DNA of 21,191 nt, from assembly GCA_046757965.1 (NCBI GenBank), contig JBHHZI010000046.1, positions 1 to 21,191 on the forward strand, written 5' to 3'. Source of the stretch: JBHHZI01 sp046757965. Lineage in GTDB: Bacteria; Acidobacteriota; Polarisedimenticolia; SMYD01. Below the pieces are notes generated by a model. It was not told the origin of the DNA. It saw only the letters and a program-made list of their open reading frames with translations, and searched no databases. The position numbers and the translations under genes were made by a program. Shown here piece after piece: positions 1-7,795 of this stretch (the stretch's first letter is position 1; every line of letters starts with the position of its first letter).

Positions 1-1
1 G

Positions 2-169
2 GCATGGTTGCTGACGGCGGCCACCATTCCTCTGAGCCTGGCGACTCATCTCCGTCCGCTGAATTTCCCGCTCCTGCGTCTGGGCGAGCAGCACCTGACG
101 CCCAGGCGGATCGCCGCCAGAGACCATTTCCTCATCGTCGATCTCGCACCGGACCGGCCAGTTCCCTGA
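2..169 (+). CDS. C-terminal end of an unidentified protein (5' end outside window)
   Basis: Reading from base 2, the frame is open for 55 codons and ends in TGA at 167-169. The residues look like real protein: a hydrophobic stretch (about residues 2-14), then a basic and aromatic tail ending in Asp-Arg-Pro-Val-Pro. Third codon positions are mostly G or C, as in the neighbouring genes, and the composition is not the Arg/Pro/Ala-rich pattern of shadow frames here. The hydrophobic segment may be the last membrane helix of an inner-membrane protein, but this is inference. I do not recognise the family. The stop is followed by a GATCCG-rich stretch and then by the promoter of the subtilase, so this gene is probably a separate transcription unit. 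Confidence 0.55.
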   Translation, partial: AWLLTAATIPLSLATHLRPLNFPLLRLGEQHLTPRRIAARDHFLIVDLAPDRPVP

Positions 170-246
170 TCCGGCCGGACACTCGATACCGGGTCGGATC
201 AGGGCCGATGCTCGTGCCCCCCGGCCGGCCCCGGGCCAGATCCGAC
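170..246. other. Short intergenic stretch with GC-rich inverted repeats
   Basis: A 10-bp palindrome TCCGGCCGGA lies at 170-179. A 7-bp inverted repeat, TGATCCG (167-173) and CGGATCA (195-201), brackets the stop codon region of the upstream gene. It could fold in RNA, but no T tract follows, so I do not call an intrinsic terminator. Confidence 0.3.
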
Positions 247-276
247 TTGACGCCGGGCGGGATCCGGATGTATACA
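247..276 (+). promoter_or_regulatory. Predicted sigma-70 promoter of the subtilase gene
   Basis: TTGACG at 247-252 and TATACA at 271-276 are separated by 18 bp. The -35 matches the consensus at 5 of 6 positions and the -10 at 4 of 6. The predicted transcript start is near 283, just upstream of a strong hairpin. Confidence 0.55.
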
Positions 277-289
277 GCGGCCATCAACA

Positions 290-312
290 GGCGGCCTCTC
301 GGGGAGGCCGCC
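290..312 (+). promoter_or_regulatory. Perfect 9-bp stem-loop in the subtilase mRNA leader
   Basis: GGCGGCCTC (290-298) pairs perfectly with GAGGCCGCC (304-312) around a 5-nt loop. It lies about 7 nt after the predicted transcript start and ends 8 nt before the purine-rich ribosome site (AAGGGGG, 321-327). No U tract follows, so it is not a terminator. A 5' RNA-stabilising hairpin or a translation-modulating element is more likely. Confidence 0.5.
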
Positions 313-331
313 GCCCAGGTAAGGGGGAATT

Positions 332-1987
332 GTGAAGAAATTTCTGGTCTGCTGTCTTGCCGGCGGTCTGCTCATCGGCGGCTCCGCCACCTTCGCCGCC
401 CAGCCGGGCGATGCCCACGGGTTGACGCCGATCCCGGGGTCGTACCTGGTCACGCTCGAGGCACGCGCCGATCGTCCGGCGCTGCGCGGTCTCATCCGTG
501 CCTTCGGTGCCCGTATCCAGTACGAGTACCAGCTCACCGCGAACCGGATCAACGTGCGCGACCTGCCTGCGGGTGCGATGACCGCCCTGGCCCATGCCGC
601 CGGCGTGGTGCGCGTGGACCCGGACTTCGTGGTCTCCGCCCAGCTCGTGGAATCAACCGTGCTGATCGGCGCCGAGCCGGTCCTGGCGTCCACCTCCGGC
701 GGCAGCGGCTCCAACGTCTGCGTCCTGGACACTGGCATCAATCCCACTCACCTGATGTTCGATGACGTCCCGTCGCGTATCGTCGCCTGGAAGGATTTCG
801 TCGGCGGCGGGGCGACGCCGCTCGATGACAACGGGCACGGGAGCAATGTGGCCGGCATCGTCGGCGGCCGCGAGGGCGTCACGCTGGGCGGGGCCCCGTT
901 CCACGGTGTCGCTCCGGCCGCCAACCTCTATATCGGCAAGGTACTGGATGGGGCCGGCAGCGGCGCGTTCTCCGACGTGCAGGCCGGTATCGACTGGTGC
1001 GCCGGGCTGGCCGCCGATTCACCCAGCCCGCGGGCCGATGTGATCAACATGTCCCTGGGCGCCGGTTCGTTCTCCACCGTCTGCGACAGCAGCGACACCA
1101 CCGGCACCGCCCAGGTGGTCAATGCCGCCGCCGCCGCCGGCGTCCTGGTGGTCACCTCCGCCGGCAACGAGAGCAACAGGAACGCCGTCGGTACACCGGC
1201 CTGCGCCTCCGGCTCCATGGCCATCGGCGCCACCTACGATGCCGACGTGGGCCGCATTCGCTTCCAGGGATGTCAGGACCGCAAGACCTTCCCGGACAAG
1301 ATCACCTGCTTCTCCAACGAATGGGACAATCTCGACGTGGTGGCGCCCGGCTGCATCACATCCTCGGCGGCCAGCGATTCCAACAACGGCACCACCGGCT
1401 TCTGCGGCACCAGTCAGGCCTCCCCGCACGTGGCGGGACTGGCAGCGCTGGTGTTTGCCTCCACCCCCGGTCTGACCGCCGGCGACGTGCGAGGCTGCAT
1501 CAACTCCTCGGCGGTGGATCTCGGGACGGCCGGTTTCGACAAGACCTTCGGCAACGGGCGCATCGACGTGGCCGCGGCCGTGGCCGCCTGCCAGGGCGGC
1601 GCCTGCACCGTCACGGAGAATCCCGAGGTCTCCTGCACCGATGGCATCGATAACGACTGTGACGGCCTCATCGACGCCGCCGACCCGGACTGTCAGACCT
1701 GCACCATCACCGAGAGTCCCGAGGTCTCCTGCACCGATGGCATCGACAACGACTGTGACGGCCTCATCGACGCCGCCGACCCGGACTGTCAGACCTGCAC
1801 CATCACCGAGAGTCCCGAGGTCTCCTGTACCGACGGCATCGACAACGACTGCGACGGCCTCACCGACGCCGCCGACCCGGACTGTCAGACCTGCAACCTT
1901 GGACAGATCGGCGACTCCTGCACGAGCAATGCGGATTGCTGCTCGAACAAGTGCAAGGGCAAGCCGGGCGCCAAGACCTGCAAGTAG
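332..1987 (+). CDS. Secreted subtilisin-like serine peptidase (S8) with MopE-like repeats and a knottin-like tail
   Basis: Domains in order: signal peptide (about 1-23, two Lys then a hydrophobic core ending Ala-Ala); I9-type inhibitor propeptide (about 36-101); S8 catalytic domain (about 128-420) with Asp133 in VLDTG, His169 in NGHGSNVAG, oxyanion Asn279 in SAGNE and Ser361 in GTSQASPHVAG. All catalytic residues are present. Three tandem 32-residue repeats (425-520) follow, each with a DGIDNDCDGL core like the metal-binding motif of MopE-type proteins, then a six-cysteine tail (521-550). The start is GTG at 332, after AAGGGGG. The product is expected outside the cytoplasm as a maturing protease whose Cys-rich C-terminus binds metal or anchors it. 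The gene has its own promoter, leader hairpin and terminator, and is convergent with pdxT. Its natural substrate is unknown. Confidence 0.93.
   Translation: MKKFLVCCLAGGLLIGGSATFAAQPGDAHGLTPIPGSYLVTLEARADRPALRGLIRAFGARIQYEYQLTANRINVRDLPAGAMTALAHAAGVVRVDPDFVVSAQLVESTVLIGAEPVLASTSGGSGSNVCVLDTGINPTHLMFDDVPSRIVAWKDFVGGGATPLDDNGHGSNVAGIVGGREGVTLGGAPFHGVAPAANLYIGKVLDGAGSGAFSDVQAGIDWCAGLAADSPSPRADVINMSLGAGSFSTVCDSSDTTGTAQVVNAAAAAGVLVVTSAGNESNRNAVGTPACASGSMAIGATYDADVGRIRFQGCQDRKTFPDKITCFSNEWDNLDVVAPGCITSSAASDSNNGTTGFCGTSQASPHVAGLAALVFASTPGLTAGDVRGCINSSAVDLGTAGFDKTFGNGRIDVAAAVAACQGGACTVTENPEVSCTDGIDNDCDGLIDAADPDCQTCTITESPEVSCTDGIDNDCDGLIDAADPDCQTCTITESPEVSCTDGIDNDCDGLTDAADPDCQTCNLGQIGDSCTSNADCCSNKCKGKPGAKTCK
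1604..1891 (+). repeat. Three tandem 96-bp repeats inside the subtilase gene
   Basis: Units are 1604-1699, 1700-1795 and 1796-1891. By eye, neighbouring units differ at about 4 of 96 positions each, some of them silent. Each encodes 32 residues with four Cys and an Asp-rich DGIDNDCDGL core followed by DAADPDC. Near-identity at DNA level suggests recent tandem duplication, so copy number may vary between strains. Confidence 0.95.
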
Positions 1988-1996
1988 ATCATCGGT

Positions 1997-2731
1997 TCAT
2001 GTCCTGACCACGGAGGCGGCCTGCGGGCCGCCTCTTTTTCTTCCGCACGGCGCGCCGGCCCGCGCCCATGCGGCGACCATCTCCAGCAGATACCGGTGCA
2101 CGCGCGTGTCACCGGAGATCTCCGGGTGGAAGGTGGCCGCCAGCACCCGCCCCTGGCGCGCCAGCACGATGTCGCCGCGACAGCGCGCCAGCGGGATCAC
2201 ATCGGGACCGAGTCGCATGATCTTCGGGGCACGGATGAAGACCAGCGGCAGCGGTCGCGGCGTTTGGCCGGGCGGGCCGGAGAGATCGTCTGCCACCCAT
2301 TCCGCGTCGGCCTCGAACGAGTCGAGCTGTCGGCCGTAGGCGTTGCGACCCACGGTGATGTCGATGAGACCCAGGCTGCGCTGGTCCGGCGAGACCACCT
2401 CGCGAGCCAGCAGGATGGCGCCGGCGCAGGTGCCGAGCAACGCACCGCCGCCGGCATGAAAGTCCGCCAGCGCCGTCTCGAATCCGGTGCTCTCCATCAG
2501 CGTCAGCAGCGTGCTGCTCTCGCCGCCAGGAAGGATCAGAGCGTCCAGACCCGCCAGCTGGTCCGGCCGGCGCACCGGACGAGAGTGTGCCACAAGCCGC
2601 GTCAGCACGCGCAGGTGCGCGGCGAAGTCGCCCTGCAGCGCCAGCACGCCGACGGTGGCCGTGGCCGTGGCGGACGATCGTGCGTCTTCTTCCGCCGCCG
2701 CCCGCGTCTCGCTGTCGATCCCGGTGCTCAC
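1997..2731 (-). CDS. pdxT: Pyridoxal 5'-phosphate synthase glutaminase subunit PdxT
   Basis: Class I (triad) glutaminase that hydrolyses glutamine and channels ammonia to PdxS. The core begins with GVLALQGDFAAH (28-39). The glycine-rich GGES (69-72), nucleophile Cys102 in GTCAGA, and His202/Glu204 in FHPEI complete the triad. At 244 residues it is longer than the usual 190-200: about 26 extra residues, rich in Ala, Ser and Thr, precede the core, and about 20 follow it, where the opposing terminator is embedded. The start is GTG at 2731, 12 nt after the pdxS stop, with only a weak ribosome site, so coupling to pdxS is likely. A more internal start cannot be excluded, but I see no better one. 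Confidence 0.95.
   Translation of the reverse strand: MSTGIDSETRAAAEEDARSSATATATVGVLALQGDFAAHLRVLTRLVAHSRPVRRPDQLAGLDALILPGGESSTLLTLMESTGFETALADFHAGGGALLGTCAGAILLAREVVSPDQRSLGLIDITVGRNAYGRQLDSFEADAEWVADDLSGPPGQTPRPLPLVFIRAPKIMRLGPDVIPLARCRGDIVLARQGRVLAATFHPEISGDTRVHRYLLEMVAAWARAGAPCGRKRGGPQAASVVRT
2013..2039 (+). terminator. Rho-independent terminator of the subtilase gene, lying inside the pdxT 3' end
   Basis: GAGGCGGCC (2013-2021), loop TGCG, GGCCGCCTC (2026-2034), then TTTTT (2035-2039): a perfect 9-bp GC stem with a T tract on the + strand. The convergent pdxT stop codon is at 1997-1999, so the hairpin lies within the last codons of pdxT. On the minus strand no T tract follows it. Confidence 0.88.
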
Positions 2732-2743
2732 CGACCCCGCCGG

Positions 2744-3697
2744 TCAGACGCCCCGGTTCTGGAGGCGTTCACTCTCCGGCATGGTGCGCACATCCAGTCC
2801 CGGCATTGCCTCGGTCAGCTCTTCCGACACCCGCACGAGGACTTCCGGGTCCTGGTAGTGGGTCGTGGCCTCGACGATGGCCCGGGCCCGGCGGGGCGGA
2901 TCGGATGACTTGAAGATGCCGGAACCGACGAACACCGCCTCGGCCCCGAGCTGCATCATCAGGGACGCATCCGCCGGCGTCGCGATGCCGCCGGCGGCGA
3001 AGTTCGGCACCGGCAACCTGCCGCTGTGCGCCACCATGCGGACCAGCTCCACCGGCGCGCCGAGTTCCTTCGCCTCGGTCATCAGCTCCTCGTCGCCCAT
3101 GATGGTGAGCTTGCGCAGGTGCCCCATGACCAGGCGCATGTGACGGACCGCCTCCACGATGTTGCCCGAGCCGGCCTCGCCCTTGGTCCGGATCATCGCG
3201 GCGCCCTCGCCGATGCGCCGCAACGCCTCGCCGAGATTCCGCGCACCGCAGACGAACGGCACCTTGAAGGCGAACTTGTCCACGTGGTTGGTCTCATCGG
3301 CGGGCGTGAGCACCTCGGACTCGTCGATGTAGTCCACACCCAGCGCTTGCAGCATCTGCGCCTCGGCGAAGTGCCCGATGCGCACCTTGGCCATCACCGG
3401 AATGGAGACGGTGCCCATGATCTCGCGGATGACCTTGATGGCGGCCATGCGGGCCACGCCGCCTTCCTTGCGAATGTCGGCCGGCACGCGCTCCAGCGCC
3501 ATCACCGCCGTGGCCCCGGCCTCCTCGGCGATCTTCGCCTGCTCGGCATTGGTGACGTCCATGATGACGCCGCCCTTCAGCATCTCCGCCAGCCCGGTCT
3601 TCAGACGAAACGGAGCCGTCGTCTGCTCCTCGCCGCGGCCATGACGTCCGTTGGCCGGTACGGCCTGGTCGGCGGGGGTCTTGCGTTCTTCGCTCAT
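2744..3697 (-). CDS. pdxS: Pyridoxal 5'-phosphate synthase lyase subunit PdxS
   Basis: This (βα)8-barrel enzyme makes PLP from ribose 5-phosphate, glyceraldehyde 3-phosphate and ammonia, in the deoxyxylulose-independent route. Key residues are present: Asp47 in VIMDV, Lys104 in AKVRIGH and Lys172 in RTKGE. They are each offset by 23 from Asp24, Lys81 and Lys149 of the Bacillus enzyme, so the N-terminus carries a consistent 23-residue polar extension. I chose ATG at 3697 because AGGAGG (3703-3708) lies 5 nt upstream. An in-frame ATG at 3730 has no ribosome site. The gene lies 39 nt after the regulator and 12 nt before pdxT, so the three are likely co-transcribed. Confidence 0.97.
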   Translation of the reverse strand: MSEERKTPADQAVPANGRHGRGEEQTTAPFRLKTGLAEMLKGGVIMDVTNAEQAKIAEEAGATAVMALERVPADIRKEGGVARMAAIKVIREIMGTVSIPVMAKVRIGHFAEAQMLQALGVDYIDESEVLTPADETNHVDKFAFKVPFVCGARNLGEALRRIGEGAAMIRTKGEAGSGNIVEAVRHMRLVMGHLRKLTIMGDEELMTEAKELGAPVELVRMVAHSGRLPVPNFAAGGIATPADASLMMQLGAEAVFVGSGIFKSSDPPRRARAIVEATTHYQDPEVLVRVSEELTEAMPGLDVRTMPESERLQNRGV

Positions 3698-3702
3698 CTC
3701 AT

Positions 3703-3708
3703 CCTCCT
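3703..3708 (-). promoter_or_regulatory. Shine-Dalgarno that decides the pdxS start
   Basis: A perfect AGGAGG on the minus strand sits 5 nt before ATG 3697 and rules against the in-frame ATG at 3730. Confidence 0.85.
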
Positions 3709-3736
3709 GGATTGATGTGGTCTCCTGCATGGCTCG

Positions 3737-5305
3737 TCAGACAGGGGGGCGGGCCGCCAGCGCGCGGCCGGACACCAGCTCGCCCGGTCCTGCTTGCCGT
3801 TCCCGGTCGAGGGCCCGGCGCAGGCGGATCACCCCTTCCTCGATGCTGGCCTCATCCACGTTGCCGAAGGCGAGGCGCAGGGTCGGGCGTCCGTCTCCGC
3901 AGGCAGAGAAGAGATGCCCCGGAGCGAACAGCACGCCCTCGTCCGCCGCCCGCGGCAGCAGATCGGCCGCGTCGGTGCGCGGCGAAAGATCGACGGTCAG
4001 CGACAGACCGCCTGCCGGACGCGACCAGGTCACCTCCTCCGGCATCGAAGCGGCCAGCGCGGCCAGCATGGCATCGCGCCGGCGCCTGTAGCGCTCGCGC
4101 ACGTTCTCCGCCAGCCGCCGGCCGGTCTCGCTGGCGCCAAAACGCGCCATGGCGGCCTGAAGAAGCAGCGGCGTGTGCAGGTCCGCCACCCGCTTGGTCG
4201 CCTCGAGTCGGCTGATCACCTGCGGGTCGGCCATCACCCAGCCCAGGCGCAGTCCGGGGAAGAACAGCTTGCTGAAGGCTCCGAGATAGAGAACACCCGA
4301 GCCCGCCAGTGACGCCAGGTGCGGCAGGTCGCTCCCGTCGTAGCGCAGCTCGCCGTCGCTGTCATCCTCGACCAGCGGCACGCCCGCCCCGCGACACAGG
4401 GCGACCAGTCGGCGGCGGCGCGGCCCGGACAGCGTGGTTCCGGTCGGGTTGTGGAAGGTCGGAATGCTGTAGACCAGCCGGGGCTGCTCCCGGGCCAGCA
4501 GTTCCTCGAGCTGTTCGACCACCATGCCGTCCGCATCCACGGGCACGGGCAGCAGCCGCGCACCCAGGATCCGGAAGAGGGATAGCGCGCCGCTGTAGGT
4601 GGGGTCTTCCACCACCACCGCGTCACCCGGTGCGACCAGGGCGCGGGCGATCAGATCGAGACCCTGCTGGCTGCCGCTCACCACCAGCAAACGCTCGGCG
4701 CTCACCGTCAGACCGCGCCGCCCCAGATGGCGGCAGAGAAACTCCACGAACGGGGGATAGCCGCGGCTCGACCCGTACTGCAGGAGGGCGGTGCCCTCCT
4801 CGTCGATCACCGCGTCGAGACATTCCTTGAACGGACGCATCGGCAACAGCCGCGCGTCCGGCACGCCGCCTGCGAACGAGATGACGCCCGGACGTTCACC
4901 CCAGCGCGCCAGCCGTTCCCACGTCGGGTCCTCCACCCGGGTCAGATCGAACGCGAAGCGGGGAATGGTGGGAACCGCGGCGGCACCAGGAGCCTCAGAG
5001 GCAGCCGTGCGCCGAAGGTGGCCTGTTGCGTTCTCCCGGCGAAGGTCCGCCGGTGCCGCGACGAAGGTCCCGCGGCCCACGTGCGCCCGCGCATGTGCCG
5101 CGGCGATCAGTTCCTCGTACGCCTTCTGGACGGTGCCACGATTGACGCCCAGCCGGCGGGCCAGATCGCGGGTGGGCGGGAGGCGCTGCCCGGCGGGGAG
5201 ATCGCCCACCCCGATCAGCCGCCGCAGCGCCGCTGCGATCTGCTGGTGGAGGGGGGTTCCGCCGTCGCGGACCAGCTCTATATTGATGAGGCTCGGCGCA
5301 TCCAT
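3737..5305 (-). CDS. pdxR: MocR/GntR-family regulator of PLP synthesis (PdxR-like)
   Basis: An N-terminal GntR-type winged helix-turn-helix (about 5-82, with the recognition region around LPPTRDLARRLGVNRGTVQ) is fused through a variable linker to a fold-type I aminotransferase-like domain (about 115-515). The PLP-binding Lys lies in the LGAFSKLFFPG segment (residue 346 from this start); the HNPTG and VEDDSDGEL motifs are also kept. Proteins of this type next to pdxST sense PLP and regulate its synthesis. Here it precedes pdxS on the same strand, so it should also control itself. I prefer ATG 5305 to ATG 5317 because a promoter places the transcript start at about 5305 and no ribosome site exists for either. 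The GntR-MocR family is certain; the PdxR role rests on neighbourhood, and a GabR-like role is the main alternative. Confidence 0.88.
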   Translation of the reverse strand: MDAPSLINIELVRDGGTPLHQQIAAALRRLIGVGDLPAGQRLPPTRDLARRLGVNRGTVQKAYEELIAAAHARAHVGRGTFVAAPADLRRENATGHLRRTAASEAPGAAAVPTIPRFAFDLTRVEDPTWERLARWGERPGVISFAGGVPDARLLPMRPFKECLDAVIDEEGTALLQYGSSRGYPPFVEFLCRHLGRRGLTVSAERLLVVSGSQQGLDLIARALVAPGDAVVVEDPTYSGALSLFRILGARLLPVPVDADGMVVEQLEELLAREQPRLVYSIPTFHNPTGTTLSGPRRRRLVALCRGAGVPLVEDDSDGELRYDGSDLPHLASLAGSGVLYLGAFSKLFFPGLRLGWVMADPQVISRLEATKRVADLHTPLLLQAAMARFGASETGRRLAENVRERYRRRRDAMLAALAASMPEEVTWSRPAGGLSLTVDLSPRTDAADLLPRAADEGVLFAPGHLFSACGDGRPTLRLAFGNVDEASIEEGVIRLRRALDRERQAGPGELVSGRALAARPPV

Positions 5306-5312
5306 CAGAGCC

Positions 5313-5342
5313 AGCATACCAATACACTGATTGGAATGTCAA
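5313..5342 (-). promoter_or_regulatory. Predicted pdxR-pdxS-pdxT promoter, leaderless, with an inverted repeat in the spacer
   Basis: On the minus strand TTGACA (5342-5337) and TATGCT (5318-5313) are 18 bp apart. The spacer holds the perfect inverted repeat CCAAT-N6-ATTGG (5319-5334). The -10 ends 7 nt before ATG 5305, so transcription should begin at or next to the start codon. A protein bound to the spacer repeat would block RNA polymerase, which suits autorepression by the MocR regulator. Confidence 0.6.
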
Positions 5343-5499
5343 TGGATGCTAGTCTGATGAAGAACAGAGCAGTCCAATATTATCGCCCGTCGATCACGTT
5401 GTCTCGCACCACGCGCAGGCCATTCTAATTGGATGGTTTGAATGAGTCCATTCATATCCCTTGTCTACTTTAACTTGAGACGTATACACCATCCAATAT
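5319..5499. promoter_or_regulatory. Cluster of TCCAAT/ATTGGA motifs, candidate operators of the MocR regulator
   Basis: ATTGGA at 5330-5335, TCCAAT at 5373-5378, ATTGGA at 5428-5433 and TCCAAT at 5492-5497 alternate in orientation; the second and fourth extend to identical TCCAATAT octamers. A further CCAAT (5319-5323) makes the palindrome in the promoter spacer. TGAATG-AGTC-CATTCA (5439-5454) is a separate 6-bp inverted repeat. The stretch is clearly AT-richer than its surroundings. MocR regulators often bind two or more spaced half-sites, but assigning these to this protein is inference. Confidence 0.45.
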
Positions 5500-6024
5500 A
5501 CGTCGCCCACCGAACGGGCGGGCGGGCACGGCCGCACCGCGACGCGCCCCTCGTCGTCGATGCGTGCCGGGTCTTCTGCACCACACGGCCCGACAGGCCC
5601 CTGAGCCGGCGAGTCCGGACTGCCGGGGCGTCGCCGGACCGGGTCGGTACGGGCAGCATTCCACGATGCGGAATTCCTCGGTGAAGAACGCCCGGGAGTG
5701 GGCGTGATCGATGAAGCGCTTCTCGTCGGTGAACAGCTCGTCGATCGCCTCGCGTGCCGGCCGTGTGCCGGCGACGCTCTCGTAATCGGCCGCATCGTCC
5801 CACCAGAACTCCAGCATGCCGTCGAACGGCTTGCCGGTCCCGCGCATCTCCATGATGCGCCAGTTGCGTTCAACCAGCAGGGTGGCCGCCTGGGTGTACT
5901 TGCGCGGTTTCAGCACCTCGGCGCACCGATCCACCAGGGCGACATGCTCCTTTTCCCAGTACTTGCGAAACGCCGCCAGGTCGACGTCCTGCCTGCGAGC
6001 CACACAGTAGACCAGCCGGATCAC
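5470..6024 (-). CDS. EthD-domain (dimeric ferredoxin-like fold) protein with an atypical C-terminal tail
   Basis: Residues 1-122 match the EthD type of small α/β-barrel domain: an initial strand IRLVYCVAR, the helix with FRKYWEKEHVALV (19-31) containing the typical Trp and His, a second strand LEFWWDD, and a final EEFRIVE strand. Members occur in catabolic and polyketide contexts, often without a known reaction; I cannot assign a substrate. The start is GTG at 6024, preceded at 7 nt by AGGAG. About 60 residues after the domain are Arg/Gly/Pro-rich and do not resemble EthD sequence. EthD proteins are usually 100-130 residues, so this tail may be a lost stop codon or frameshift. The gene is the last of a minus-strand series, 170 nt after the ornithine cyclodeaminase-like gene. 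Confidence 0.75.
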   Translation of the reverse strand: MIRLVYCVARRQDVDLAAFRKYWEKEHVALVDRCAEVLKPRKYTQAATLLVERNWRIMEMRGTGKPFDGMLEFWWDDAADYESVAGTRPAREAIDELFTDEKRFIDHAHSRAFFTEEFRIVECCPYRPGPATPRQSGLAGSGACRAVWCRRPGTHRRRGARRGAAVPARPFGGRRILDGVYVSS

Positions 6025-6194
6025 GATCTCTCTCCTCCCGGCGCGGCCTGCGCCGTGCCGTGTCGTCCCATCGTCCAGGTGCCGGCACCGCAGCGGCCGG
6101 CCCCTCCCCAGGGTGAACCCCCGCCGTGACCTCCTGCTTCCCGGCGACCGACCCGCCGGCGGCTCGGTGAGACCGTGGGCGAGCCGTCCCCGGG
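6025..6194. other. Intergenic stretch without a recognisable gene
   Basis: It contains the EthD gene's ribosome site (GGGAGGAGAGAG on the minus strand, 6028-6039) and one 12-bp palindrome GGTGCCGGCACC (6078-6089). I see no terminator with a T tract and no convincing promoter, so read-through from the upstream gene is possible. Confidence 0.4.
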
Positions 6195-7190
<996 letters not shown>

Positions 7191-7289
7191 GAGGCAATCT
7201 CCCTGACCCGGACGCACGGACCCGGCGCCGGCGCGGCGCAGTGCGGAGCACCCGGACGGGTCGCCGGCGTGCCCGGCCGGTCTCGTCGC

Positions 7290-7778
7290 TCACCACGGCC
7301 AGCCTGGAAGATGCGGTCCCCCGATCGACAGCCAGACAGTGAGCAGGCCGAGCAGGAGCACCAGGCTGTTGATCTGCAGTGCCAGGCGATCGAGGCGGGT
7401 GAGCTGCGCGAGGGAAGAGGCGGACCTCTCGTGCGAGCCGCCGTCGCGCAGCGCCTGGAAGAGCGCCTCGATGCGGGGCTGGAGGACCCACCCGGCCACG
7501 GCGGTGAGCACGGACATGCCGAGAAGGATGGCCAGCCGGACGCCGGCGAGGTGCACGGGACGGCCGCGGATGAGTCCCATCAGGCTGAGAACCGCGATCA
7601 CCGCACAGGTGCCGGCGAGCAGGTAGTACGCCCGCAGCACGTGGCGGGTCACGAGGCGCGCCAGATCGTCGCTGAGCACGTCCCGGAGCACGGGCAGCAC
7701 GGCCCACAGGAGAAAGATCAGGCTGCCGGTCCAGATGCAGAGACTGAGAAAATGGGTGAACTGGAGGACCGGTTCCAC
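7290..7778 (-). CDS. Four-helix inner-membrane protein, DUF4149/TMEM205-like
   Basis: A 162-residue hydrophobic protein with four predicted membrane segments at about 8-30, 50-70, 80-100 and 135-155. The third and fourth are separated by a hydrophilic segment of about 30 residues (104-134). The N-terminal pattern, a helix with His and Trp-Thr-Gly followed by Pro, resembles the DUF4149 family, which has no firmly known function. It starts with GTG at 7778, 17 nt after the stop of the ygfZ-like gene, with GGAAGGA upstream, so it is very probably in the mqnD-ygfZ operon. The neighbouring menaquinone gene might suggest a membrane or respiratory link, but this is only context. Confidence 0.8.
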   Translation of the reverse strand: MEPVLQFTHFLSLCIWTGSLIFLLWAVLPVLRDVLSDDLARLVTRHVLRAYYLLAGTCAVIAVLSLMGLIRGRPVHLAGVRLAILLGMSVLTAVAGWVLQPRIEALFQALRDGGSHERSASSLAQLTRLDRLALQINSLVLLLGLLTVWLSIGGPHLPGWPW

Positions 7779-7795
7779 TCCCGATCATCCTTCCG

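Noticed and set aside
4..765. Long + strand open frame covering the start of the window
   Set aside because: It crosses the subtilase promoter, leader and coding region in another frame and is Arg/Pro-rich without domain features.
1604..1891. CRISPR-like array
   Set aside because: The repeats are contiguous, in frame and coding, with no spacers between them.
6078..6089. 12-bp palindrome GGTGCCGGCACC as an operator
   Set aside because: A single GC palindrome is expected by chance in such GC-rich DNA, and no promoter is near it.
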